Part shown: positions 53,661 through 61,914 of the stretch, one piece after another
How the letters are laid out: every line of letters starts with the position of its first letter
Numbering within the stretch: position 1 is the first letter of the stretch
Assembly: GCA_964633435.1 (NCBI GenBank)
Contig: CAZWHA010000001.1
Location: 211,054 to 275,053 of the forward strand
Direction of reading: 5' to 3'
Origin: GCA-016699895 sp964633435
Lineage (GTDB): Bacteria; Patescibacteriota; Saccharimonadia; Saccharimonadales; Saccharimonadaceae
DNA: 64,000 bases
The notes under the pieces: model-generated
What the model was told of the DNA's origin: nothing
The model's input: the letters and a program-made list of their open reading frames with translations, nothing else
Databases searched by the model: none
Program-made: the position numbers and the translations under genes

Positions 53661-54612
53661 AGTAATTGTCGAACCCCTACCCGGCTACAAAGATGTCAAG
53701 CCTTTTGTCTACGCCGGCTTCTTCCCTGTTAGTAACGAATTCTACCAGGAGTTAAAAGACGCGGTCGAAAAACTCAGCCTCAGCGATAGCGCATTGCAGT
53801 TCGAACCAGAAAACTCACCGGTCCTGGGTTTTGGTGTGCGTATTGGTTTCCTGGGGCTGCTCCATATGGACATCATTCGCGAGCGGTTGGAGCGAGAATA
53901 CGATCTGGATCTGGTCATCACGAACCCGAGTACGGATTATCACGTGACGCTAGTGAGTGGCGAAAAACTGGATATCAAATCAGCTTCAGAATTGCCCGAG
54001 ATGACCAAAGTAAAGGAAATCGCCGAACCGTGGATCAAGGGCGAAATTGTGGTGCCACAACCCTATGTCGGTGCCGTGATCCAACTAATCGTCAGCAAAC
54101 GTGGCCGGCAAAAGAACCTTAGTTATATCGACGAACGTGCATTGGTTAGTTTCGAGGCGCCACTCGCCAACCTATTGACTGATTTTTACGATCAGCTGAA
54201 ATCGGTGACCAGCGGCTACGGATCATTCAACTATGAGCTAGCAGATTACCGGATAGAGGATCTAGTCCGGGTTGATTTCTATGTTGCTGGGGAAATCGTC
54301 GATGCATTATCGGTGATGACGCACCGCTCCGAGTCACAGAGTCTAGGTCGCGAAACGGTCAAAAAACTCAAAGACGTTATCCCGCGTCAGAATTTCCAGG
54401 TTAGTTTACAGGCAGCGATTGGCGGCAAATTCATCGCCCGCGAAGACCTCAGCGCCTATCGCAAAGACGTCACGACCGGCCTCTACGGCGGCGATGTTAG
54501 TCGTAAAAAGAAAGTCCTGGCCAAGCAAGCCAAAGGCAAAAAGCGCATGAAGCGCTTCGGCAAAGTCGACATTCCATCAGAAGCATTTACGGTGATGTTG
54601 AAGCGTGATTAG
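53653..54612 (+). CDS. lepA: Elongation factor 4 (LepA), C-terminal half as a separate gene
   Basis: 319 residues starting MSKVIVEPLPGYKDVKPF, which picks up LepA precisely at the conserved PLPGYK linker. It has domain III (FEPENSPVLGFGVRIGFLGLLHM in parts: LGFGVRIGFLGLLHM, ERLEREYDLDLVIT), domain V (QLIVSKRGRQKNLSYI) and the LepA-specific C-terminal domain (GGDVSRKKKVLAKQ, KRMKRFGKVDIPSEAF). A GGAGCGGAG ribosome site lies within the end of the NUDIX gene. Nothing conserved is missing between the halves, so a functional two-chain LepA is plausible. Confidence 0.9.
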   Translation: MSKVIVEPLPGYKDVKPFVYAGFFPVSNEFYQELKDAVEKLSLSDSALQFEPENSPVLGFGVRIGFLGLLHMDIIRERLEREYDLDLVITNPSTDYHVTLVSGEKLDIKSASELPEMTKVKEIAEPWIKGEIVVPQPYVGAVIQLIVSKRGRQKNLSYIDERALVSFEAPLANLLTDFYDQLKSVTSGYGSFNYELADYRIEDLVRVDFYVAGEIVDALSVMTHRSESQSLGRETVKKLKDVIPRQNFQVSLQAAIGGKFIAREDLSAYRKDVTTGLYGGDVSRKKKVLAKQAKGKKRMKRFGKVDIPSEAFTVMLKRD

Positions 54613-54738
54613 CCGAGAGTAGTTCATGCTAGTATCGCAGGTCGAGCTCTGATACGTACTCTCCAAGGATATCGAGGGCGATCTCGCCAGCTCGCCGTGT
54701 GCGTTGGGCCTGGATGTACTTGCCGACAAGACGTTCGG

Positions 54739-55467
54739 CTAGGTTTTCATCTCGTCCAGACCAACAATGCGACGACCAAATGGTCGACAATCGTTAAAGT
54801 CATCTATAATGTTGCGATCCAATCCAAACGTACTGCCTCTGATAGGTCTTGGTGCGCCAACGAAAAATTCTATGTCTTTCAGTGATATGGCGACTGCCTT
54901 TAGTGTCGAGCCGTAGTGAGTACGCGACGCTCTGTTGGCTGCAGCGAGGACCGCTTCACCCCTGGCTATGGTATTGCTATAGGAAAAACCAGATATGATG
55001 CCTTCATTCAGTCCCGGAGCCTCTGCAAGGCCGAGAATACTCTGCTCACCGACTCGTTTGAGGATGCCGACCGGACCCCCATCGTGCTCGAGGATGACTA
55101 CTGGCTGTTTCTTGCGCCTGTCTATGATTTCAGGCTTGGTTGCGGCGAGGAATTTGAGTTCGGCCTCGGCGCAGGCGCCAAGCCCGGTGTCGTTACCCTG
55201 AAAGAATCCATCTGGCGTTGTCGCGAGTGCATCGAATACCCTCCTTGCAAAATCAGTTCTAATCATTTCACGAATTGCTGTTCGGTTCGCCTCTTTTGGT
55301 GGCAGCATCGCGTCTTTGGTGGAGCGGACACTTTTGCAGACGCTCTCCCAAATAGCGGTCGGATTTCCAGTTATAGTGCCAATATCCGGATAGAACTCGA
55401 GGTTGAGCGCTTCTAGGTCGCCACGGAGCTCGTCTCGATGACGGTGGAGATCTTCGATTGTGGCCAT
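54739..55467 (-). CDS. Hypothetical protein with a probable 3' frameshift
   Basis: 242 residues to the stop at 54739; TATAAT ends eight bases before ATG 55467. After a helical start come a beta-rich region (KKQPVVILEHDGGPVGILKRVG) and DIEFFVGAPRPIRGSTFGL in parts (VVILEHDGGPVGIL, FFVGAPRPIRGSTF). Just before the stop another frame continues in a protein-like way (GRDENLAERLVGKYI, AQRTRRAGEIALDIL, GEYVSELDLRY) to 54629, 17 bases from the lepA-C stop. A one-base change between about 54740 and 54775 would join them. No family recognised. Confidence 0.55.
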   Translation of the reverse strand: MATIEDLHRHRDELRGDLEALNLEFYPDIGTITGNPTAIWESVCKSVRSTKDAMLPPKEANRTAIREMIRTDFARRVFDALATTPDGFFQGNDTGLGACAEAELKFLAATKPEIIDRRKKQPVVILEHDGGPVGILKRVGEQSILGLAEAPGLNEGIISGFSYSNTIARGEAVLAAANRASRTHYGSTLKAVAISLKDIEFFVGAPRPIRGSTFGLDRNIIDDFNDCRPFGRRIVGLDEMKT

Positions 55468-55581
55468 ATCTCTTCATTATACCACAAATCAATAATAAAA
55501 TCAAGTTTAACGATAGAATCTATCAAAAAACCGACCAGAAGATTGATACTCTGGTCGGTAATTGCGTTTCTGCAGACAGGA

Positions 55582-55812
55582 CTATTTTGTAGCTTTTTTC
55601 TTTCGGAAGTTCATGACAATGACTGCCAGGATAACTAGTGCTAGGCCGATGCCCGCTCCGCCGACCGTTTCGACACCGACGACGCCCGTTGACGGTGCTC
55701 CTGGTGCGCCCGATGTCGTACAAGTGTTCTCGTTATAGTTGCCAACACCATATGCACCACAGTTGTAGACCTCAGCGAACAATGTCGACATCCCAAGATA
55801 ACTTTTCGCCAT
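55582..55812 (-). CDS. Small surface protein with C-terminal anchor and PSTG-like motif
   Basis: 76 residues with an AGGAGGG ribosome site. A short N-terminal part with NCGAYGVGNYNENTC (two Cys) is followed by APGAPSTGVVGVETVG, a hydrophobic helix (IGLALVILAVIVMNF) and a basic RKKKATK tail. Motif plus helix plus basic tail resembles a sortase sorting signal or a simple tail anchor. I recall similar PNTG-like tails in Saccharibacteria surface proteins. No sortase is encoded in the window. Confidence 0.6.
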   Translation of the reverse strand: MAKSYLGMSTLFAEVYNCGAYGVGNYNENTCTTSGAPGAPSTGVVGVETVGGAGIGLALVILAVIVMNFRKKKATK

Positions 55813-55888
55813 AACCCTCCTTTGACTTTATAGGCATTACCATATATACTATTACAGTCCATAATAATAATCAAGGGAGGTGTACGAA

Positions 55889-56083
55889 ATGCCAAATATC
55901 GGCGTACCAGAACTAGTAGTAATTTTAGTTATTCTACTACTGTTATTTGGAGCTAAAAAGCTACCAGAACTAGCTCGCAGTATCGGTAGCTCGGCCAAAG
56001 AATTGCGTAGCTCAATGAAGGATGGGACAAAGGACGATGACAAGAAATCAGCGAGCAAAAAACAGGACGACAACAAAGCCTAG
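55889..56083 (+). CDS. tatA: Twin-arginine translocase subunit TatA
   Basis: 64 residues from ATG 55889, which follows GGGAGGTG; the upstream GTG is less likely. MPNIGVPELVVILVILLLLFG is the short membrane helix, then the hinge and amphipathic helix AKKLPELARSIGSSAKELR and a charged tail. TatA oligomers form the pore for folded proteins. The 3' end overlaps tatC. Confidence 0.9.
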   Translation: MPNIGVPELVVILVILLLLFGAKKLPELARSIGSSAKELRSSMKDGTKDDDKKSASKKQDDNKA

Positions 56084-57206
56084 CGCTCAGCTTGGCTCCG
56101 ATGGTTCTACCGCAGCGACCATGCCAACGTTTATGGATCATGTCCGTGAACTGAGGAATCGGTTGTTTGCGGTAGCCGTCGTGTTTCTGATAGCGGCTTC
56201 GGCAACATATCCGTTTTTTGACAAGATCGCTAATTTTTTGTTAGCTCCACTCGGCAAAGATCATCAATTGGTCTATTTGACTCCGGGCGGTGCTTTTAGC
56301 TTTATTATCCAGGTCTGTCTATATGTTGGCTTGGTTTTTGCGTTGCCAGCGATTATCTACAATGTCTACCGTTTCATTATGCCAGCTATGCGAAAAATCA
56401 CCATTCGCATCGCCGTAGGCTACACTATAGCTTCGATGGTGCTGGCGGTGACCGGTATGTTATTTGCTTACTACGTCAGTTTGCCGGCAGCTCTCTATTT
56501 CTTGACGGGCTTTAACCTCTATAACATTAACCCAATGTTGACGATAGATTCGTATTTTTCGTTTATTATGACCTATATGATCGCTGGGGCATTACTATTC
56601 CAGATTCCGCTCCTGATGTTGATCATCAACGGCGCTAGCCCGCTAAATCCCAAAAACCTGATGAAATACCAGGGGAAAATCCTCTTGATATCGTTTATTA
56701 TTGCGGCTATTATTTCACCAACCCCAGATGCTCTGAATCAGATATTGCTCGCTTCGCCCATTGTTGTAATGTATCAGGTTGGCATTATTTCGATCTGGCT
56801 CAAAGGTCGCCGCCGTCGTGCTGAGGCTAGGGCGCGAGCTCGGTTAGTTGCCGTTTCTGCGCCGAAACCGGCCGTCCCGGCTCGGGCGCCAGTGAACCCG
56901 CCGCGTCCGACACCAGTGCAGGCAGCTGTCGTTAACGCTGCTCATAGCAGACCGGTTTTGCAGGCGCCTAGTAATATTCCCAAGATCAAGTACAGCATGG
57001 ACGGGATTGCTCCGGCTGGTCAGCCGCAACATCGACCACTGTTACCGGCCAAGCCAGTTAGCCTCCAGGCACCCACGCCACAGCGCACCTTGATTCAGAA
57101 TCGCGCACTCCAGGTCCCAAAACGCCAATCCCAGTCGGTCGACGGTTTTTTATTGGGCAACTTGGAACGACCAATGATCCGACTCGACGAAGCTCGCTCG
57201 CTATAA
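56037..57206 (+). CDS. tatC: Twin-arginine translocase subunit TatC with a long cytoplasmic tail
   Basis: About 389 residues from ATG 56037 (56022 and 56121 are alternatives); the reading overlaps the end of tatA. Canonical start of the core FMDHVRELRNRLFAV, PFFDKIANFLLAPLG, TPGGAFSFIIQVCLYVG and six membrane helices to ~residue 250. TatC binds twin-arginine signals. After the core (RRRRAEARARARL) there is an unusual ~140-residue Pro/Ala/Gln-rich tail ending MIRLDEARSL; a normal TatC ends soon after helix six. No TatB is present. Confidence 0.85.
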   Translation: MTRNQRAKNRTTTKPSAQLGSDGSTAATMPTFMDHVRELRNRLFAVAVVFLIAASATYPFFDKIANFLLAPLGKDHQLVYLTPGGAFSFIIQVCLYVGLVFALPAIIYNVYRFIMPAMRKITIRIAVGYTIASMVLAVTGMLFAYYVSLPAALYFLTGFNLYNINPMLTIDSYFSFIMTYMIAGALLFQIPLLMLIINGASPLNPKNLMKYQGKILLISFIIAAIISPTPDALNQILLASPIVVMYQVGIISIWLKGRRRRAEARARARLVAVSAPKPAVPARAPVNPPRPTPVQAAVVNAAHSRPVLQAPSNIPKIKYSMDGIAPAGQPQHRPLLPAKPVSLQAPTPQRTLIQNRALQVPKRQSQSVDGFLLGNLERPMIRLDEARSL

Positions 57207-57306
57207 AAATCCATAAAATACCTGTGGAAAAAGTCTTGTATTATTAAAATCATGGTTATATAATGGAAAACGTTAATATAATAAAAGTTATAGGGATAAA
57301 AAAAAT

Positions 57307-57555
57307 ATGAAGATTCAGATACCACCCCAACTACAAGACTTCGCGGCAAAACAGATGACCCGCAAACAATTCCTTCGTCATACTGCGGCTATGGCACTTT
57401 TTGTCGCCGGTGGCGGCATGATTGCGCAGTCTCTGATCAAAGGCGCCAGTAAAGTGACTCAACAGCAGCCAGCTCAAAACAAGACAGCTGCTGCCAACCT
57501 GGGTTATGGCTACGGCGCCAGCGTTTACGGCGGCGTCAAAGCTCGCGCAAAATAG
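57307..57555 (+). CDS. Small protein with Tat-like signal, next to tatAC
   Basis: 82 residues. The segment TRKQFLRHTAAMALFVAGG, then GMIAQSLIKGA, has the arrangement of a Tat signal (S/T-R-x-x-F-L-x) but with Arg-Lys instead of Arg-Arg. The C-terminus is Tyr/Gly-rich (GYGYGASVYGGVKARAK). It follows tatC and ends with a terminator. Likely a small exported or membrane-anchored protein and a candidate Tat substrate; CPR genomes seem to have many such short RKQFL...YGG proteins (recollection). Confidence 0.6.
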   Translation: MKIQIPPQLQDFAAKQMTRKQFLRHTAAMALFVAGGGMIAQSLIKGASKVTQQQPAQNKTAAANLGYGYGASVYGGVKARAK

Positions 57556-57573
57556 TCTAACAGCTAGTCGAAA

Positions 57574-57601
57574 AGAGGCCCGAGAAACGGGTCTCTTTTT
57601 G
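57574..57601 (+). terminator. Rho-independent terminator
   Basis: AGAGGCCCG, a five-base loop and CGGGTCTCT running into T's. Ends the Tat gene group. Confidence 0.85.
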
Positions 57602-57670
57602 CTTGTGCTTGCATGCTGCCAGAGGGCTTGGTAGAATACTAGGCATCTACATAATAGAGAGGTGAACAGC

Positions 57671-58770
57671 ATGGCGGAAACAGGGGCGAGAATACTGGCG
57701 GGCGAATTGCGAGAGGTGGCGGATCAACTAGAGCAGGTGCCACGCCTACCGGCAGGGGGGGGGTAGGTAGTTTAGCGGTTGCTCTGAGGTACGTACAGGA
57801 TGATCTGAATAGAATACCATCTAGTGAATGGCAAGATAAGCTGCCCAAAGAGCCAGAACCAACGAGCCGCGATCGTCTCTTGCTATTAGCTGCTCGCTTG
57901 GGCCAGCCCAGTAGGCTGCAAGACATTTGCGATGCCGAATCGCTACTAGGATCTGCCTGGCCCGGGGGAGATGCGGCGGTCATCAGGGAAATCGAAACTT
58001 TTACCCGTCAGAAATGGTCACGAGATCGCAAGGCTAATGCTATGAGGCTCGCGACGGCGCATCGAGAACCGTCGGCTCCGGGCACCGCTCTGAATTCAGC
58101 ACCAGAATCAGAGTCAGAAATAGAAATAGAACCCGAAAAAGGCCATCCTATTGTAGTTGACGACGAGCCTATCGCCGAGGTAATATTTGACGATGTTCCT
58201 TCAGTACGAGAAGATGCCCCGACTATCATCACTACAGCGCCAATAGCTCCCGAGCCGGAGATTACGCCATCCGCTACTCGTGGTACTAGGTCTACGAAAG
58301 AGACACCTGAGTCCGCCAAAGAACCGACGCTAGCTGAGTTACGATCGAACGTGTTAACCGCGCTCATCAAACAAACTGATATCACCAGGGAGCAGGCCAA
58401 AGATCTACTAGAGGCTTCCCTGGTGTTCACGCCTAATCAAATAGCCGAGATAGAAGCTATGCGTTATTTTATTTATAATCAACGGCGAGACGGCACTAGC
58501 GATGCTACTATCAAAGCATTTTGCACTAAACAAAACGTCAGCCCTGATGAAATGAGGCGGCTAGCCTTGTTTTTTGGGATACGACTACATAGCAATGATC
58601 CTACGGACCGCACGAAGAGAACGGTGGCTTTGGAGACTCCTCATCCTATTGGTCGTATTCGACAGGCTGCAGCGCGGAATAGACGTAGCGGTGATCCGAA
58701 CGATGCCGAACGCCATCTGTTGCGGGCACTCCAAAAATTCTTTGTCCACGCTGACCAGAAAACGAAGTAA
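57671..58770 (+). CDS. Hypothetical protein, currently out of frame because of a G9 run
   Basis: ATG 57671 follows AGAGAGGTGAAC. The first 31 codons (MAETGARILAGELREVADQL and onward) reach GGG GGG GGG TAG at 57764-57766. With one more G, reading passes straight into the frame that stays open to 58770, with no stop between, giving 366 residues. A TTG at 57880 could start a 296-residue shorter form. The protein has a Glu/Pro/Ile-rich acidic middle, then a helical C-terminal domain (LIKQTDITREQAKDLLEA, FCTKQNVSPDEMRRLALFFG) and a basic tail. Not recognised. The layout is that of a frame-switched contingency gene. Confidence 0.65.
57755..57763 (+). repeat. G9 run that decides the reading frame of 57671-58770
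   Basis: Nine Gs immediately before a TAG in the upstream frame; ten would open the full gene. Confidence 0.85.
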
Positions 58771-58777
58771 ATAACAA

Positions 58778-59416
58778 CTATTCTCTAGTAGCAAATGCGT
58801 ACAAGCGGTCAATGACATCGCTAAAGACTGTATCTCGGTCTTGTTGGCCGTTGATGTCTAACAAGATTTCCATTTTTCTGTAAACTTGAATGACGGGTAG
58901 AGTTTTATCTCTGAACTCACTGATTCGTTTCGCGACTTTCTCTTCGTCCATGTCGTCCGTTCTGCCGGTATTTCGCGTATCGCCCTGGGCTTCGCGCCAG
59001 CGGTGCCAAACTTCGTCTTCGGAAACGTTGAGCAATAAAACGGCTTTGGTGTCATGCTCGCCCTTTCGCAAAGCCTCGAGTACCGGGCCTTCTTCGCCGA
59101 TCCACCGTCCGACCGAGCTGAGAACCAGAGCTTTCCCGACTATTTTTTCGTCGTACATATAGGGAACAATGAGTTCTAAAAACTCATCCATGGGTGTCAG
59201 AGCTCCGCTTTCAGAGACCTGGGCGGCGCGTCTGATGTTGCTATCTTTGGAATTATCTCTGGCGGATCTAACGATATCACCACTACTCAAAAATTCTGCG
59301 CCGATTGCGTCAGCTAGTCGTTTACCGACGGTGTCTTTTCCTGAAAATTGAATGCCAAAAATATTAATCGAACCAGTACCGAGCCACTTTTTAATCTCTG
59401 CAATTTTGTCTTCCAT
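58778..59416 (-). CDS. Adenylate-kinase-like nucleoside monophosphate kinase
   Basis: 212 residues; TATAAT ends six bases before the ATG. The P-loop is NIFGIQFSGKDTVGKRLA (~residue 20), with Asp where adenylate kinase has Gly (GKGT), followed by GAEFLSSGDIVR (NMP-binding), LSSVGRWIGEEG, LLNVSEDEVWHRW and TRNTGRTDDMDEEKVAKRI. The NMP site and lid support a P-loop nucleotide kinase; the substrate may differ from AMP. Convergent with the poly-G gene, seven bases apart. Confidence 0.75.
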   Translation of the reverse strand: MEDKIAEIKKWLGTGSINIFGIQFSGKDTVGKRLADAIGAEFLSSGDIVRSARDNSKDSNIRRAAQVSESGALTPMDEFLELIVPYMYDEKIVGKALVLSSVGRWIGEEGPVLEALRKGEHDTKAVLLLNVSEDEVWHRWREAQGDTRNTGRTDDMDEEKVAKRISEFRDKTLPVIQVYRKMEILLDINGQQDRDTVFSDVIDRLYAFATRE

Positions 59417-59452
59417 GGATAAATTATATCGTAACAGACAAAACTGGGCAAA

Positions 59453-59479
59453 TTGGCACTCTTGACGCTACAGTGCTAA
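59453..59479 (+). promoter_or_regulatory. CIRCE operator at hrcA
   Basis: TTGGCACTC, nine bases, CAGTGCTAA: two mismatches from the TTAGCACTC-N9-GAGTGCTAA HrcA-binding inverted repeat. It overlaps the promoter TTGACG (59462-59467), 17 bases, TAAAAT (59485-59490), which ends six bases before the hrcA ATG. Confidence 0.85.
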
Positions 59480-59496
59480 TCGGCTAAAATAGAATT

Positions 59497-60201
59497 ATGA
59501 TGACCGAACGTCAAGCCAAGATTTTGGCAGCTATTATCGAACAACATGCTGAGCTGGCTGCCCCAGTTGGTTCGGTACTACTGGCCAGATTATTTGGCGT
59601 CAGTTCGGCGACGATTCGTTCGGAAATGGCCAAGTTAGAGGAAATGGGGTATATCGCCCAGCCACATACTAGCGCTGGTCGCATTCCAACTGACAAAGGC
59701 TACCGACTGTACGTCAATAGTATCGTCGAGGGCAGTAGCATTCCCAGCTACGAGGATCGTCATACCAAAGCCATTGAATCCAGGATTGGTGGTCATAGTC
59801 GAGCCGATCATGCGATTCGTACCGCAGTGGATTCACTAGTCGATCTGACCCATAACTTAGGTTTGGCTACGATTGGCGATCAACTGTATCTATCGGGCAT
59901 CGGCAATCTGTTCGCTCAGCCGGAATTCAATGGCGGGGAACATGTTCGGGATGTGGCGCGGCTGCTGGATAATCTGGAACCGTGGCTCCGCGAAACGGCG
60001 CCCAACGAAACACTGAATGTTTTTATCGGCAGCGAAAATCCGATTGGCCGCGATAGCGGGGTCAGTCTGATCATCAGTCGCTTTCAGAGCCCTTATTCTG
60101 ATCGCAGTTATATAGGCGTACTTGGCCCTACTAGGCAGAGCTACGCCCGTGTCATGTCGCTGGTATCACAAACGGGAAAAATGCTAGAAAGGGTTTTATA
60201 G
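59497..60201 (+). CDS. hrcA: Heat-inducible transcription repressor HrcA (short form)
   Basis: 234 residues. The N-terminal winged helix is complete (TERQAKILAAIIEQHAELA, SSATIRSEMAKLEEMGYI, QPHTSAGRIPTDKGYRLYV). The rest is shortened: HrcA is usually ~340 residues with GAF-like and insert domains, and here about 100 are missing from the middle, while the end GVLGPTRQSYARVMSLV is kept. It represses heat-shock genes through CIRCE and is itself under a CIRCE. A leaderless start after TAAAAT is likely. Confidence 0.9.
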   Translation: MMTERQAKILAAIIEQHAELAAPVGSVLLARLFGVSSATIRSEMAKLEEMGYIAQPHTSAGRIPTDKGYRLYVNSIVEGSSIPSYEDRHTKAIESRIGGHSRADHAIRTAVDSLVDLTHNLGLATIGDQLYLSGIGNLFAQPEFNGGEHVRDVARLLDNLEPWLRETAPNETLNVFIGSENPIGRDSGVSLIISRFQSPYSDRSYIGVLGPTRQSYARVMSLVSQTGKMLERVL

Positions 60202-60202
60202 G

Positions 60203-60673
60203 ATGGAGTTTAATGGCAAAGCCCTGTACTTTGTAGCGGTAAAAGTTTTCCTACGCGACGGCAATAGGGTTTTGCTGACCCATGATATCTGGGGCAACTG
60301 GGAGTTACCAGGCGGCCGAATTCAGACTCACGAGTTTCAGAAAGATTTAACAGAGATCGTGGCTCGCAAATTAAAGGAAGAGTTGGGCGAGAATGTCAAA
60401 TACTCTGATCTAAAACCCACAGATACCTTTTTCCAGGTCTCGAGGATAGAAAAAATTGGTGACCTGAGCGAACAGGAAACAAGGATTTTCGCGATCGGCT
60501 ACGAAGCAAAATTCGACGGGGGTATTATTGATATTGGCGACAGTCATGATAAATTTGAGTGGTTCGATATTGATGAATTACATCCGCTAGACATCCAGGA
60601 TAACGATTGGATGAAAGGTTTACAAGATTATTTAGACAAGATTAGGAGCAAAAATGACCAAAAAGAAGCCTGA
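60203..60673 (+). CDS. NUDIX hydrolase
   Basis: 156 residues, ATG two bases after the hrcA stop. The Nudix region begins NWELPGGRIQTHE, with VARKLKEELGENVKY giving the KEELGE core; the box is imperfect (Lys-Glu instead of Arg-Glu). It overlaps grpE by 20 bases, so it is part of the heat-shock operon. Substrate unknown; not similar to the NUDIX inside lepA beyond the fold. Confidence 0.8.
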   Translation: MEFNGKALYFVAVKVFLRDGNRVLLTHDIWGNWELPGGRIQTHEFQKDLTEIVARKLKEELGENVKYSDLKPTDTFFQVSRIEKIGDLSEQETRIFAIGYEAKFDGGIIDIGDSHDKFEWFDIDELHPLDIQDNDWMKGLQDYLDKIRSKNDQKEA

Positions 60674-61115
60674 CGAGAAAGAGCAAGAGCTCGCCGAACT
60701 GACTGCCGATATCCAGCGCACTAGAGCTGATTTCGAAAATTACCGCAAACGTGTCGAGGTCGAAAAGCAAGCTGCACGCGACTACGGTCAAAAGGAAATG
60801 GTGGCGAAATTATTACCAGTCATTGATGATGTCGAGCGCGCCGTCCAGCATATCCCTGCCGAACTAGCTGACAATTCTTGGGTGCAGGGTGTTGCAGGAT
60901 TATCGAAAAAGCTCGACAAGACGCTCGAATCATTGAGTGTAACACGGATTACTGCCACACCCGGTACGCCGTTTAACCCAGACCTTCATCACGCCGTGCA
61001 ATTTGACGAAGGCTCGGATGGCGACACAGAGGTTGTTGCCGAGGAATTACAGCCAGGCTATCTGATTGATGGCCAGCCTCTCCGCGAAGCTATGGTCAAA
61101 GTCACGCGTCAGTAG
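60654..61115 (+). CDS. grpE: Nucleotide exchange factor GrpE
   Basis: 153 residues; GATTAGGAG upstream. A long N-terminal coiled coil (ELAELTADIQRTRADFENYRKRV in parts: LTADIQRTRADFENYRKR), the helical RDYGQKEMVAKLLPVIDDVERA, and the beta-wing ending (FNPDLHHAVQF, EELQPGYLIDGQPLREAMVKV). It exchanges ADP on DnaK. The start overlaps the NUDIX gene. Confidence 0.9.
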   Translation: MTKKKPDEKEQELAELTADIQRTRADFENYRKRVEVEKQAARDYGQKEMVAKLLPVIDDVERAVQHIPAELADNSWVQGVAGLSKKLDKTLESLSVTRITATPGTPFNPDLHHAVQFDEGSDGDTEVVAEELQPGYLIDGQPLREAMVKVTRQ

Positions 61116-61122
61116 TGTCTTT

Positions 61123-61866
61123 ATGAAGCGTTATACTACCCTGTTGTTCGATATCGACGACACGCTGATCCAGGAAAGGTTCAGCGTGATGTACGGCCTA
61201 GAGCAAGTTTCGGTGGCCCAAGGCGAAACGTATCATGACACTGATTTTGCGAGATGGGGAGAGCTAGAACTGGATTTTTGGAACCGACACCGTGCCGGGC
61301 AGATCGAAGTGCCGGCTGTTTACTGCGACGGAGGGCTGGATGATTATGGCCGTAATCGTGGCGAGTGGTTGCGGGCGCAGCGTTTTATAGAGCTCTTCTC
61401 GGCAGATGCGGTGACGCTAGCCAGAGCCTACGAGCTGCTCAATATCTTTGAAATGGCACTACGGGAAAAAGTTGTGCCTGCCGAAAATCTCTTATCAACA
61501 CTCGATTATTTAGCGGCCAAATACACCCTACTGGCGGTGACCGACGGAGTACATGACATTGCTGAGCATAAATTGCAACGAGCTGGCGTAGCGGATCATT
61601 TTGCAGCCGTGTTCTCTCCGCTGAATACCGGTGTAATCAAGCCCAAGCCTGACATGTTGACCCCAGTATTTAGCCACTTTGGTGCCGATCCTCGGCAATA
61701 TTTACTGATTGGCAACAGCTTGTCGGCTGACATTCAATTGGCCAGCAATGTCGGGATCGATAGCTGTCTGTATGATTCTTGGGGCGAAGCCGGACTAATT
61801 GATGATCTCGACCCAAAACCGACTTTTGTCATCCATAATTTGTCGGAATTACGCCAATTTCTTTGA
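61123..61866 (+). CDS. HAD-superfamily hydrolase (YjjG/pyrimidine nucleotidase-like)
   Basis: About 247 residues from ATG 61123, seven bases after grpE. HAD motif I FDIDDTLIQE (residues ~9-18), motif II VTDG (LLAVTDGVHD), Lys in VIKPKPDM and motif IV LIGNSLSADIQLASNVGI. The long helical cap between motifs I and II is type C1, as in YjjG/PynA pyrimidine nucleotidases. Could also be another phosphatase. Placement in the heat-shock unit may be incidental. Confidence 0.75.
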   Translation: MKRYTTLLFDIDDTLIQERFSVMYGLEQVSVAQGETYHDTDFARWGELELDFWNRHRAGQIEVPAVYCDGGLDDYGRNRGEWLRAQRFIELFSADAVTLARAYELLNIFEMALREKVVPAENLLSTLDYLAAKYTLLAVTDGVHDIAEHKLQRAGVADHFAAVFSPLNTGVIKPKPDMLTPVFSHFGADPRQYLLIGNSLSADIQLASNVGIDSCLYDSWGEAGLIDDLDPKPTFVIHNLSELRQFL

Positions 61867-61887
61867 TAGTTGTATAAACCACAACAA

Positions 61888-61914
61888 TTAGCACTCTTGA
61901 CACGAGAGTGCTAA
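61888..61914 (+). promoter_or_regulatory. Perfect CIRCE operator at dnaK
   Basis: TTAGCACTC, nine bases, GAGTGCTAA without mismatches. It overlaps the -35 TTGACA (61897-61902); after 18 bases comes TACAAT (61921-61926). HrcA binding would block this promoter. Confidence 0.95.
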
